Part shown: piece by piece, positions 1 to 6,164 of the stretch
How the letters are laid out: every line of letters starts with the position of its first letter
How positions within the stretch are numbered: position 1 is the first letter of the stretch
DNA from: Campylobacter sp.
GTDB lineage: Bacteria; Campylobacterota; Campylobacteria; Campylobacterales; Campylobacteraceae
Direction: 5' to 3'
Length of the DNA: 9,120 nucleotides
Assembly (NCBI GenBank): GCA_017506845.1
Contig: JAFVMP010000109.1
Span: 1-9,120, forward strand
Notes under the pieces: model-generated
What the model was told of the DNA's origin: nothing
The model's database searches: none
Seen by the model: only the letters and a program-made list of their open reading frames with translations
Position numbers and translations under genes: made by a program

Positions 1-1
1 A

Positions 2-2230
2 GAAGAAGATGTAATTAATCTAGCAAAAGGTAAAAATGCAACTCAAAGCTCTATAAGCAAATGGTCTCATATAGATGATGCGAACAGAGCTATTAATTAT
101 GATTTAAGAGATATAAATTTTGCTTTTCACACAGGGCTAGAGGATAGTCCATATTGGATGATTGACCTTGAAAATATAGAACCAATTGATTGCATAAGAA
201 TCACAAACAGAAAGGAAAATAAATATAAAAAAATAAATAAAAATTTGAAAGTAGAATGCTCTATTGATAATATTTCATGGATTAAAATAGACCCAAATAT
301 GCATGAGTGGCATGATTTGGATATATTAGAAATTAATGTATTACAATCCATAAAAGCTAGATATATTAAAATTTCTTTAAATACAGCAGGACATTTGGTT
401 TTAAAAAAAATTGAAGTATTTAAAAGAAAATATAATTATGTAGTTGGTAGCAGAATCGATGGTCTTGGAATGCGCATCTTAGCACTTATAAATGCTATAT
501 ATGCAAAAAGGCAGCTTGGCAGTGAGTATAAATTTATGTTTTCATGGTGGGAAAATACAGATACTGAATATCTAGATAAAAACAACGTAAATGCAAATAA
601 CTATAGTCATTTTGGTCAAATACTAAAAGATTATGAAATTTTTTCAGATGATTTTTTAAAAGAACATCTAATTTCTCATCATTTTTATTCATATAGACAT
701 GATATAAACTGTCCTTCATTTAATGAAACAAAAGATAAATTTTTAGTGCAAAAATGGGGATTTCATGCATCTGGCAATGTTCCGCTATGCGAGGTTATGA
801 GTGGCATTAAGCCAGAGTTAGCATTAGATGAAATGTCAAAATGCTATAAAGATATTCAATGGTCTGATCGTTGTGCTAAAATTATTAAAGATATAGATTA
901 TATTTGTAATGAAATTATCTCTGGCAGTTTTATTGCTATTCATATCAGGGGCGGGGAAATTGTCCTTGGAGAGTTCAAAATCGCCCCAGAAGTTTGGATG
1001 AGATCAAGGCACTTTCCATATGAAGTAGCGATTGAGCTTACTAAAACAGAATGGAATAAAAATAATATCATAATTATAGGGCAAGATTTTATAGCCAATC
1101 AAATTTTAGAAGAGTATCTAAATAAGATCAAGCCAAATAAAAGCGTAATGATTTACTCCATAGATTCCCTTATTAAGGGTCGCTTTGACTATGAAAATAA
1201 AGAAAGAAGCTTTTTTGATATGAATTTTCTAAGTAGAGCTGAAAAAATTTATGCAACTGGCATTTCTGTTTTTTCTAATGTAGCAAACATGATAGCCGGC
1301 AAACAGCTTGTTTGTTCATTTTTTGATATATACAGCCTTGAAGAAATATATAATATTATTGAAAAAAATATTAATTGTATTGATATTGGCAACTTACATA
1401 GAGCATACTGCTATTATAGGCTATGTTCATACGCCAGAAGATTAAAAAAGCCTATTGATATATCACGACAATGGCTTACAAAAGCCATAAATGAAGATCC
1501 TGATAATAGTTTTTATAAAGTAATTATGACGGATCTTTGGTTTGAAGAAAAAGAGCTAAAAAAAGCAGATGAGTATCTACAATCTTGCGTTTTTGATGAG
1601 TTATTTTTTGAAGCTATTTATGGGTTGCATACCTACCGTGGTTTTGCAAAGGGAGCGGCTGGTTTTTATGAATATATAAGAAATCAATATATAGAATTTG
1701 CTAGTATAGATTATCCATACATAAGTTATGTTGCGGCTAAAATATCTATGTTTAGAAAAAATCCCGATGAGGCTTTAAGATTTATAACTTATTCAATAAT
1801 AGCAAAGCCTGAAAATCAAGAATTTTCATCTTTAAAACAAGAAATAGAAACCCTAATGTTAAAACAAAATTTGAGTTCCGTCGCAACCAAACCTACACCA
1901 CAACCAACCCCACAAGAATTAGAGATTAAATCCCTTAAAGATAAACTATCCCAAAAAGAAAAAGATATCAACAATTTAGATATAAATCATAAAAAGGCTT
2001 TAACTTCACAAGAACTAGAGATAAAATCTCTCAAAGAAGCATTATCTAAAAAAGAAAATGATATTAATAACTTAGAGCTAAATTATCAAAAAGCCCTAAA
2101 CACGAAAAACCATCTAAGCTACAAACTAGGAGCTGCTCTAATAAAAGCCAATAAAAATTGGTATAAAGGTGGATATATTAAATTTATATTTGAAGCTATC
2201 AGACTAAAAGAGAAGCATATGAAAAAATAG
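2..2230 (+). CDS. Modular discoidin-domain glycosyltransferase-like protein, 5' end outside window
   Basis: The frame is open from base 2 to the TAG at 2228-2230, giving 742 visible codons. The ATG at 158 is an internal Met, because conserved domain sequence lies upstream of it. Counting from base 2, residues 1 to about 140 look like an F5/8 type C (discoidin-like) carbohydrate-binding domain: NLAKGKNATQSS at 6-17 and YWMIDL around 51-56. Residues about 145-460 resemble fucosyltransferase-like GT-B enzymes (NodZ/GT11 type): GSRIDGLGMR at 149-158 and HIRGGE at 314-319, comparable to their HxRRGD-like loop. Residues about 465-600 are helical and TPR-like. A Pro/Thr linker, two 32-residue coiled-coil repeats and a YKLG tail end the protein. 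No signal peptide can be judged because the start is missing. The likely role is a transferase of capsule or LOS assembly at the cytoplasmic membrane face. Acceptor and donor are unknown. The fold assignment is moderate; the modular structure is clear. Confidence 0.5.
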   Translation, partial: EEDVINLAKGKNATQSSISKWSHIDDANRAINYDLRDINFAFHTGLEDSPYWMIDLENIEPIDCIRITNRKENKYKKINKNLKVECSIDNISWIKIDPNMHEWHDLDILEINVLQSIKARYIKISLNTAGHLVLKKIEVFKRKYNYVVGSRIDGLGMRILALINAIYAKRQLGSEYKFMFSWWENTDTEYLDKNNVNANNYSHFGQILKDYEIFSDDFLKEHLISHHFYSYRHDINCPSFNETKDKFLVQKWGFHASGNVPLCEVMSGIKPELALDEMSKCYKDIQWSDRCAKIIKDIDYICNEIISGSFIAIHIRGGEIVLGEFKIAPEVWMRSRHFPYEVAIELTKTEWNKNNIIIIGQDFIANQILEEYLNKIKPNKSVMIYSIDSLIKGRFDYENKERSFFDMNFLSRAEKIYATGISVFSNVANMIAGKQLVCSFFDIYSLEEIYNIIEKNINCIDIGNLHRAYCYYRLCSYARRLKKPIDISRQWLTKAINEDPDNSFYKVIMTDLWFEEKELKKADEYLQSCVFDELFFEAIYGLHTYRGFAKGAAGFYEYIRNQYIEFASIDYPYISYVAAKISMFRKNPDEALRFITYSIIAKPENQEFSSLKQEIETLMLKQNLSSVATKPTPQPTPQELEIKSLKDKLSQKEKDINNLDINHKKALTSQELEIKSLKEALSKKENDINNLELNYQKALNTKNHLSYKLGAALIKANKNWYKGGYIKFIFEAIRLKEKHMKK
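1913..2104 (+). repeat. Two tandem 96-bp coiled-coil repeats
   Basis: Two in-frame 96-bp units (1913-2008 and 2009-2104) each encode 32 residues beginning QELEIKSLK. By eye 22 of 32 residues are identical. The unit is rich in K, E, L and N and predicts a coiled coil between the helical region and the YKLG tail. The unit number could vary between strains by recombination or slippage, as in Helicobacter fucosyltransferases with heptad repeats; that comparison is an analogy only. Confidence 0.8.
2108..2227 (+). repeat. YKLG C-terminal tail module, copy in the discoidin-domain protein
   Basis: This segment encodes NHLSYKLGAALIKANK followed by a GGY-aromatic-FE segment and a basic end. Bases 2108-2157 closely match 5695-5744 of the downstream glycosyltransferase gene, and the protein pattern recurs twice in the last gene of the operon. 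The function of the module is unknown. It may be a membrane- or complex-docking segment, given its amphipathic look and its position at the extreme C-terminus. Confidence 0.75.
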
Positions 2231-2266
2231 TAAAATATCTATTAATTATTGTTATGTTAAATTTCA

Positions 2267-2272
2267 TATAAT
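2267..2272 (+). promoter_or_regulatory. Candidate sigma-70 -10 box for the operon
   Basis: A perfect TATAAT lies in the only sizeable gap (2231-2302) on the plus strand before the operon, 30 nt upstream of the first ATG at 2303. No convincing -35 hexamer is seen at standard spacing, which is usual in Campylobacter, where the upstream region is T-rich rather than conserved. A short leader of about 25 nt with AGGAAA at 2292-2297 would follow. In so A/T-rich a gap a chance match is possible. Confidence 0.5.
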
Positions 2273-2414
2273 ACAATTCAAATATTTAAATAGGAAAGTA
2301 TAATGCAAATTATTTCTCATCGAGGTTGGTGGAAAAGTAGTGATGAAAAAAATGAACTGATAGCATTTCAAAGAGAATTTCAATATTGTTCGGATTTAGC
2401 ATCTAAATCTTATA

Positions 2415-2422
2415 GGGGGGGG
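2415..2422 (+). repeat. G8 phase-variation tract in the GDPD-like gene
   Basis: Eight consecutive G lie at codons 38-40 and run straight into TAG. Nine G give Y-R-G-G-V-E-T-D, which restores the GDPD frame, so 8 G is OFF and 9 or 6 G are ON. Poly-G tracts of this length are the classic slipped-strand switches of Campylobacter surface genes. Confidence 0.88.
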
Positions 2423-2946
2423 TAGAGACCGATATTAGAGATTATAACGGTTCTTTAGTAATCTCCCACGATATTGCTACACAAGATTCTTTAAGCTTAG
2501 ATAAATTTTTCTCCCTATATTCTGATTATAATATTTATACAAATTCTACTTTAGCTTTAAATATTAAAGCTGATGGTTTGCAAGTAGAGCTTAAATCAAT
2601 ATTGCAAAAATATAAAATAGATAATTATTTCTTCTTTGATATGTCAGTTCCTGATGCTTTAGGCTATATTAAACATGGATTAAATATTTTTACTAGACAA
2701 AGTGAATATGAGCAAATTCCATCATTTTACCAAGAAGCAAAAGGTATCTGGCTAGATGAGTTTTATACTCACTGGATAAATTCGCAAATCATAGAAGAAC
2801 ATCTAAATAATAATAAAAAAGTTTGTATAGTTTCTCCAGATTTACACAAAAGAGATTATATACAAGAGTGGCAAGAGTATAAAGAAATTGAAAGTAAATT
2901 TAAAAACGCAAATTTAATGCTTTGTACAGATAAAATAGAAGAAGCT

Positions 2947-2952
2947 AGGAGG
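2947..2952 (+). promoter_or_regulatory. Strong ribosome binding site of the HAD gene
   Basis: AGGAGG sits 7 nt before the ATG at 2960, inside the 3' end of the GDPD reading frame. It is the strongest Shine-Dalgarno match in the operon. It would let the HAD gene and those after it be translated even when ribosomes leave the GDPD frame early. Confidence 0.75.
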
Positions 2953-2959
2953 TTTTTTA

Positions 2960-3595
2960 ATGTATAAGATAAAAGCAGTTATTTTTGATATGGATGGCGT
3001 GTTAATAGAGGCAAAAGATTGGCATTATGAGGCACTCAATAGAGCTTTAAAACTCTTTGGTATGGAGATTAGCTATGCTGAACATTTAACAACTTTTGAT
3101 GGACTACCAACAAAAAAGAAATTGGAAATTTTATCAATAGATAGAAACCTACCAAAAGGTTTGCATAGCTTTATTAATAAAATGAAACAGCAATATACTA
3201 TGGAAATTGTATATCGTGCTTGCAAGCCTAGATTTTATCACCAATATGCCCTATCTAGATTGCATAAAGAAGGGTATAAAATGGCTGTTTGTTCAAATTC
3301 AATTTTTAATACTATTGATGTAATGATGCAAAAAGCCGCTCTTAGCCCATATTTTGAATTTTATGTCTCAAATGAAGATGTAAAACATGGCAAGCCAGAT
3401 CCAGAGATGTACATAAAAGCAATCTCTAAGCTAGATTTGGATCCAAGAGAGTGCCTAATTGTAGAAGATAATGAAAATGGTATTAAAGCAGCCAAAGCAA
3501 GCGGAGCCAATGTAATGGTGGTAAAAGAAGTAAGTGATGTTAATTATGAAAATATTAAAGAGCATATTGCTAAATTTCAAAAGGAAAATCTATGA
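2960..3595 (+). CDS. HAD-superfamily hydrolase (HAD-IA, beta-phosphoglucomutase-like)
   Basis: The protein has 211 residues, a usual length for HAD-IA phosphatases and mutases. Motif I is FDMDGV, with nucleophile D10 and acid/base D12. An alpha-helical cap follows (about 17-85). Motif II is CSNS with S112, motif III is the HGKPDP segment with K145, and motif IV is VEDNENG with E169 and D170. All catalytic positions are intact, so it should be an active cytoplasmic Mg-dependent phosphatase or phosphomutase on a small sugar or polyol phosphate. The start is set by AGGAGG at 2947-2952. It overlaps the GDPD frame by 8 nt, and its stop overlaps the next ATG (ATGA). Sitting between a phosphodiesterase and a nucleotidyltransferase, it probably processes a phosphorylated precursor of the surface glycan. 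The substrate cannot be read from the sequence. Confidence 0.88.
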   Translation: MYKIKAVIFDMDGVLIEAKDWHYEALNRALKLFGMEISYAEHLTTFDGLPTKKKLEILSIDRNLPKGLHSFINKMKQQYTMEIVYRACKPRFYHQYALSRLHKEGYKMAVCSNSIFNTIDVMMQKAALSPYFEFYVSNEDVKHGKPDPEMYIKAISKLDLDPRECLIVEDNENGIKAAKASGANVMVVKEVSDVNYENIKEHIAKFQKENL

Positions 3596-4317
3596 TAAAT
3601 ATTGTAATTCCATTAGCAGGAAAGAGTAGTTTTTTTAAAGAAGATGAGATAATTTTCCCAAAGCCATTTACTGAAATTTGTGGTAAAACTATGATAGAGA
3701 TGCTTATTGAAAATTATCAAGTTTTTCAAGAAAAGCAGTTTATTTTTATTTTAAAAGAAGATGATGTTAGGGGTTTTCATTTAGATGAAGCAATTAAGGT
3801 ATTAGCCGGCAAAGATAGCAAAATTATAATTATTAAAGAACAGACTCAAGGTATGGCTTGTAGTGCATTACTTGCTCTAGAATGGATAGATAATGATAAT
3901 CCGCTCATAATAGCAAATGCAGATCAATATTTTGAAATAAATTTAAATCAAGTAGTTTCTAGTTTTGATAATTATAAAGCGGGAGTAATCGCCTTTGAAT
4001 CAATTCATCCTAGATGGGCATATGTTAGACTAGATAATGATTCAAATGTAATAGAAGCAGTAGAGAAAAACCCAATTAGCAAAAATGCAATTGCTGGATT
4101 TTATTATTATAGACAGGGCAAGGATTTTGTGCAGGCTGCTCAAAAAATGATAGAAAAAGATGTGCATTTAAATGGTCAATTTTTTATTGCTCCAACCTTA
4201 AATGAGCTTATATTGATGGATAAAAGTATAGGTATATATAGAGTAGATAAAGAATTTTATCATACATTTTATAGTATGGAAAAAATCAGAGAGTATGAAA
4301 GGATTAAAAATGCTTAA
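3592..4317 (+). CDS. Sugar-nucleotidyltransferase-fold protein with degenerate signature (NTase1)
   Basis: This 241-residue protein has the overall layout of NDP-sugar pyrophosphorylase-like nucleotidyltransferases: N-terminal NIVIPLAG, FPKPF at 22-26, TQGMACSALLA at 85-95 and NADQ with the metal-type Asp D111. It is a paralogue of the second nucleotidyltransferase at 6164. However, the glycine-rich loop reads G-K-S-S-F-F where the paralogue has G-A-G-S-R-F, so the conserved Arg is missing. The C-terminal GIGTPDDL of the paralogue is TFYSMEKI here. The family transfers a nucleotidyl group to a phosphorylated sugar or alcohol. Whether this copy is active, uses another substrate, or is a non-catalytic partner is open. 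It starts at ATGA with the HAD stop, with AAGGAAA upstream. The fold call is firm; activity is not. Confidence 0.75.
   Translation: MINIVIPLAGKSSFFKEDEIIFPKPFTEICGKTMIEMLIENYQVFQEKQFIFILKEDDVRGFHLDEAIKVLAGKDSKIIIIKEQTQGMACSALLALEWIDNDNPLIIANADQYFEINLNQVVSSFDNYKAGVIAFESIHPRWAYVRLDNDSNVIEAVEKNPISKNAIAGFYYYRQGKDFVQAAQKMIEKDVHLNGQFFIAPTLNELILMDKSIGIYRVDKEFYHTFYSMEKIREYERIKNA
4298..4303 (+). promoter_or_regulatory. Ribosome binding site choosing ATG 4310
   Basis: AAAGGA lies 6 nt before the ATG at 4310. The upstream in-frame ATG at 4295 has no purine-rich site at proper distance and lies deeper in the preceding gene, so the later start is preferred. Confidence 0.6.
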
Positions 4318-4645
4318 AAATTTAACTCAAGAATATATAAATAAATTTAATACAAAAGATTTACAAGGTATAAGCGATATGTTATCTAATGATTTTTATT
4401 TAGAAGATCCGGTAGTAAAGCATATAGATGGAAAAAATAGCTGCTTAAATGTAATCAGTGATATTTTTAATAGTTTTTCGAATTTAAATTTTAGCGCTAA
4501 AAATATTTATATTGATAATAAAACTAGCTTTATAGAATTTATATTAATTTTAGATGAAAAGCGTTTAGAAGGCGTAGATATTATAGAGTGGAATGAAGAT
4601 AATAAAATTTCAGCTCTTAGGGCTTATTTGTATGAGGTTGTTTAA
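4310..4645 (+). CDS. NTF2/SnoaL-like small protein
   Basis: From the preferred ATG at 4310 the protein has 111 residues; an alternative ATG at 4295 adds five. The opening pattern of a helix with EYINKFNTKDLQGISDML followed by YLEDPVVKHIDGK is typical of the nuclear transport factor 2 / SnoaL-like fold. The remaining beta-sheet-like part (SAKNIYIDNKTSFIEFIL, VDIIEWNEDNKI) fits a cone-shaped barrel. No signal peptide or membrane segment is seen. In this fold some members are small-molecule isomerases, cyclases or hydratases and others only bind ligands, so no reaction can be assigned. It overlaps NTase1 by 8 nt and the next gene by 1 nt (TAATG), which argues for a role in the same pathway. Confidence 0.75.
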   Translation: MLKNLTQEYINKFNTKDLQGISDMLSNDFYLEDPVVKHIDGKNSCLNVISDIFNSFSNLNFSAKNIYIDNKTSFIEFILILDEKRLEGVDIIEWNEDNKISALRAYLYEVV

Positions 4646-5787
4646 TGGCTAAAAATAAAATTTGCTTTTTAATTCCTACACATCTTCCTAGATTTGAAAG
4701 AGCATATGCATTTATGCGTAGTTTTAGAAATTGTGATTTGCATAAGCAAGCAGATCTTTGTTTTGTTTTTAGTAGTTATAGCGATGAAATTACTTTTCTT
4801 GCAAAATATGGAGGAGAATTTAGAAGTATAGTTTTGGAGAATGAACTAAAAAGTGTAAAGGATAATAAAGCAATAATTAATATTAAAAAACTATATGCCT
4901 TATATATTTTGCAAAAAGATTATGAGTATATTATTATATTAGATGACGAATCTATGATTATTAAAAATATTAATTTAATGAATATGTGCAAAGAATTTCA
5001 AAAAAATAAACTACTATATGGCAATCAAACACAGGCTAATTGGAGCGGTATATATAGAGAATCTATAAAATTCTTTGATAAAAAAGTACCACAAGGATTG
5101 TATTTTTGGTTTAATCAGCTATGCATTTATCCTTGCAAATTTCTTCAAGATTTTTTTGATAAAAGCGGATTAGAAAGAGACTTTATAAAGCATGATTTTT
5201 CTAGAATAAGCGGAGCTAGTTTTGATTATATAGTATTTGGGCTATATTTAATTGCTTATAGAGGATTTAAAATTTTAGATCTAGAGTGCATAACTAGATG
5301 GGGCGTAGTAGAGCACAATACTCTAGCTCCATATAGTAAAAAAATATTTTCTATAAAATTTTATCATAGTAATCCAAATTCTCTATATATTAAAGATAGA
5401 AATAGTGTTTTTTGCCTAATACATTTAGATAGAATGCATAAATTTGAATACATAAATACTAATATTGCAATTAAAAAAATCCAAAACCAACTCCCTTATA
5501 AACTAGGCCAAGCTATGATAGAAAACTCTAAAAGTATATTAGGCTATTTAAAAATGCCGTATACCTTATATTCTATTAAAAAACAACACAATATTGAACA
5601 AATTGCTTATAATAAAATTATAAAAGATAACCCAAATTTAAAACTTCCGCCATTAGAGTCATACCCTGATTATCAAGAAGCTTTAAAATGTAAAAATCAT
5701 CTAAGTTATAAACTTGGAGAGGCTTTGATAAAAGCCAATAATAAAGGCTTTATCACCGGCGGGGGGGGGGTATTGGCTGCTATTTGA
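4645..5787 (+). CDS. Putative glycosyltransferase with phase-variable C-terminal tail
   Basis: The protein has 380 residues as sequenced. The N-terminal part (KICFLIPTHLPRFERA) and YIIILDDES with D100-D101-E102 resemble a GT-A type nucleotide-sugar-binding core with a DxD-like acidic motif, but the family is not one I can name with certainty. Residues 281-380 form a tail with two YKLG modules (285-288 and 355-358) flanking NLKLPPLESYPDY. Near the end a run of ten G (5761-5770) places the frame on VLAAI and a stop at 5785-5787. With nine G the protein would instead continue YWLLFEISRIIKQYKN and stop at TAA 5843-5845, about 399 residues, which resembles the GGY-aromatic-FE end of the first gene in the window. 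That longer form is probably the native one. It begins at TAATG with the preceding gene. It likely acts in capsule or O-chain assembly in the cytoplasm. Confidence 0.75.
   Translation: MAKNKICFLIPTHLPRFERAYAFMRSFRNCDLHKQADLCFVFSSYSDEITFLAKYGGEFRSIVLENELKSVKDNKAIINIKKLYALYILQKDYEYIIILDDESMIIKNINLMNMCKEFQKNKLLYGNQTQANWSGIYRESIKFFDKKVPQGLYFWFNQLCIYPCKFLQDFFDKSGLERDFIKHDFSRISGASFDYIVFGLYLIAYRGFKILDLECITRWGVVEHNTLAPYSKKIFSIKFYHSNPNSLYIKDRNSVFCLIHLDRMHKFEYINTNIAIKKIQNQLPYKLGQAMIENSKSILGYLKMPYTLYSIKKQHNIEQIAYNKIIKDNPNLKLPPLESYPDYQEALKCKNHLSYKLGEALIKANNKGFITGGGGVLAAI
5485..5730 (+). repeat. 246-bp direct repeat, copy 1 (YKLG tail)
   Basis: This stretch aligns without any gap to 7930-8175 (offset 2445 nt, in frame). 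Both encode NQLxYKLGQAMIxNSKSI, a MPY segment, NLKLPPLESYPDY and a second YKLGEA. Short stretches are identical at DNA level, for example TATAAACTAGGCCAAGC. The pair is a possible substrate for recombination within the operon. Confidence 0.85.
5761..5770 (+). repeat. G10 phase-variation tract at the 3' end of the glycosyltransferase gene
   Basis: Ten consecutive G follow GGC. Ten G leads to V-L-A-A-I and a stop at 5785-5787. Nine G leads to a 24-residue aromatic and basic tail ending at 5845. Eleven G leads to I-G-C-Y-L-K-L-A-A and a stop at 5799-5801. The tract therefore switches C-terminal tails rather than simply ON and OFF. Confidence 0.88.
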
Positions 5788-5831
5788 AATTAGCCGCATA
5801 ATAAAACAATATAAAAACAAAAAGGCAAAAA

Positions 5832-6164
5832 ATGAAAATAGATAATTTAAATGATATGATTCGTGGTTGGTTTATTGGTGATTTTGAACCAAGTGTATTA
5901 AAAACAGATCAAGTAGAAGTTGGAGTAAAAACCTATAAAAAGGGTGATTATGAAGAAAGACATTATCATAAGGTAGCTACCGAAATTACTGTAATTACTA
6001 AAGGAAAAGTAAAAATGAATGGCGTGATATATAAAGAGGGCGATATCATAGCTATAAAGCCGTTTGAGGATACAGATTTTGAAGCATTAGAAGACTCTCA
6101 AAATGTAGTAGTAAAAATCCCAGCAGCCAAAAATGATAAATATCTAGGAAAATATGGAGAATAA
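5832..6164 (+). CDS. Single-domain cupin protein
   Basis: This 110-residue protein carries one cupin barrel: motif 1 as ERHYHKVATEITVITKG, with H44, H46 and E51 in metal-ligand positions and G58 at the end. In motif 2, KPFEDTDFEA, the position where the fourth His is usual appears to be D82. Small cupins of polysaccharide loci are often isomerases, epimerases or metal-dependent dioxygenase-like proteins, and some only bind sugar ligands. It is soluble, with no signal peptide. The ribosome site is weak (AAAAAGG about 6 nt before ATG), and in the 9-G state of the upstream gene its start would lie inside that gene's end, so translation may be coupled. Its stop overlaps the next ATG as TAATG. Confidence 0.85.
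   Translation: MKIDNLNDMIRGWFIGDFEPSVLKTDQVEVGVKTYKKGDYEERHYHKVATEITVITKGKVKMNGVIYKEGDIIAIKPFEDTDFEALEDSQNVVVKIPAAKNDKYLGKYGE

Larger units (their letters stand above)
2303..2967 (+). pseudogene. Phase-variable GDPD-like phosphodiesterase gene, OFF at G8
   Basis: ATG at 2303 follows AGGAAA at 2292-2297. The frame reads 40 codons and stops at TAG 2423-2425, directly after a run of eight G (2415-2422). Adding one G (or removing two) joins it to the frame ending at 2967, giving about 221 residues. In that joined protein the glycerophosphodiester phosphodiesterase hallmarks line up: HRG at 6-8, ETD at 42-44, HD at 56-57 and a NIK motif in the next strand. Family members hydrolyse glycerophosphodiesters using these His, Glu and Asp residues and a metal ion. 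This protein is slightly short, has no visible signal peptide and is probably cytoplasmic. It heads the operon and overlaps the next gene by 8 nt. I read it as a contingency gene caught OFF rather than a dead gene, because all downstream motifs are intact. The later TTG at 2578 is not a credible start. Confidence 0.85.

Noticed and set aside
127..351. Minus-strand open frame of 74 codons
   Set aside because: It lies opposite the discoidin domain coding sequence, has no ribosome site of note, and its hydrophobic content is what complementing A/T-rich Lys/Asn codons produces.
403..410. A8 run inside the discoidin-domain coding region as a phase switch
   Set aside because: Runs of eight A are common by chance in DNA this A-rich, the frame is intact, and A tracts are not the usual Campylobacter contingency type.
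534..719. Minus-strand open frame of 61 codons
   Set aside because: It lies within the strongly supported plus-strand transferase-like gene and shows no family pattern.
2231..2302. Terminator for the first gene in the gap before the operon
   Set aside because: No stem with G-C pairs or T run is visible; readthrough from the upstream gene into the operon remains possible.
2578..2967. Separate small gene starting at TTG 2578
   Set aside because: The same frame carries GDPD motifs well upstream (2422-2577) and lacks a ribosome site at 2578; it is the back part of the frameshifted GDPD gene.
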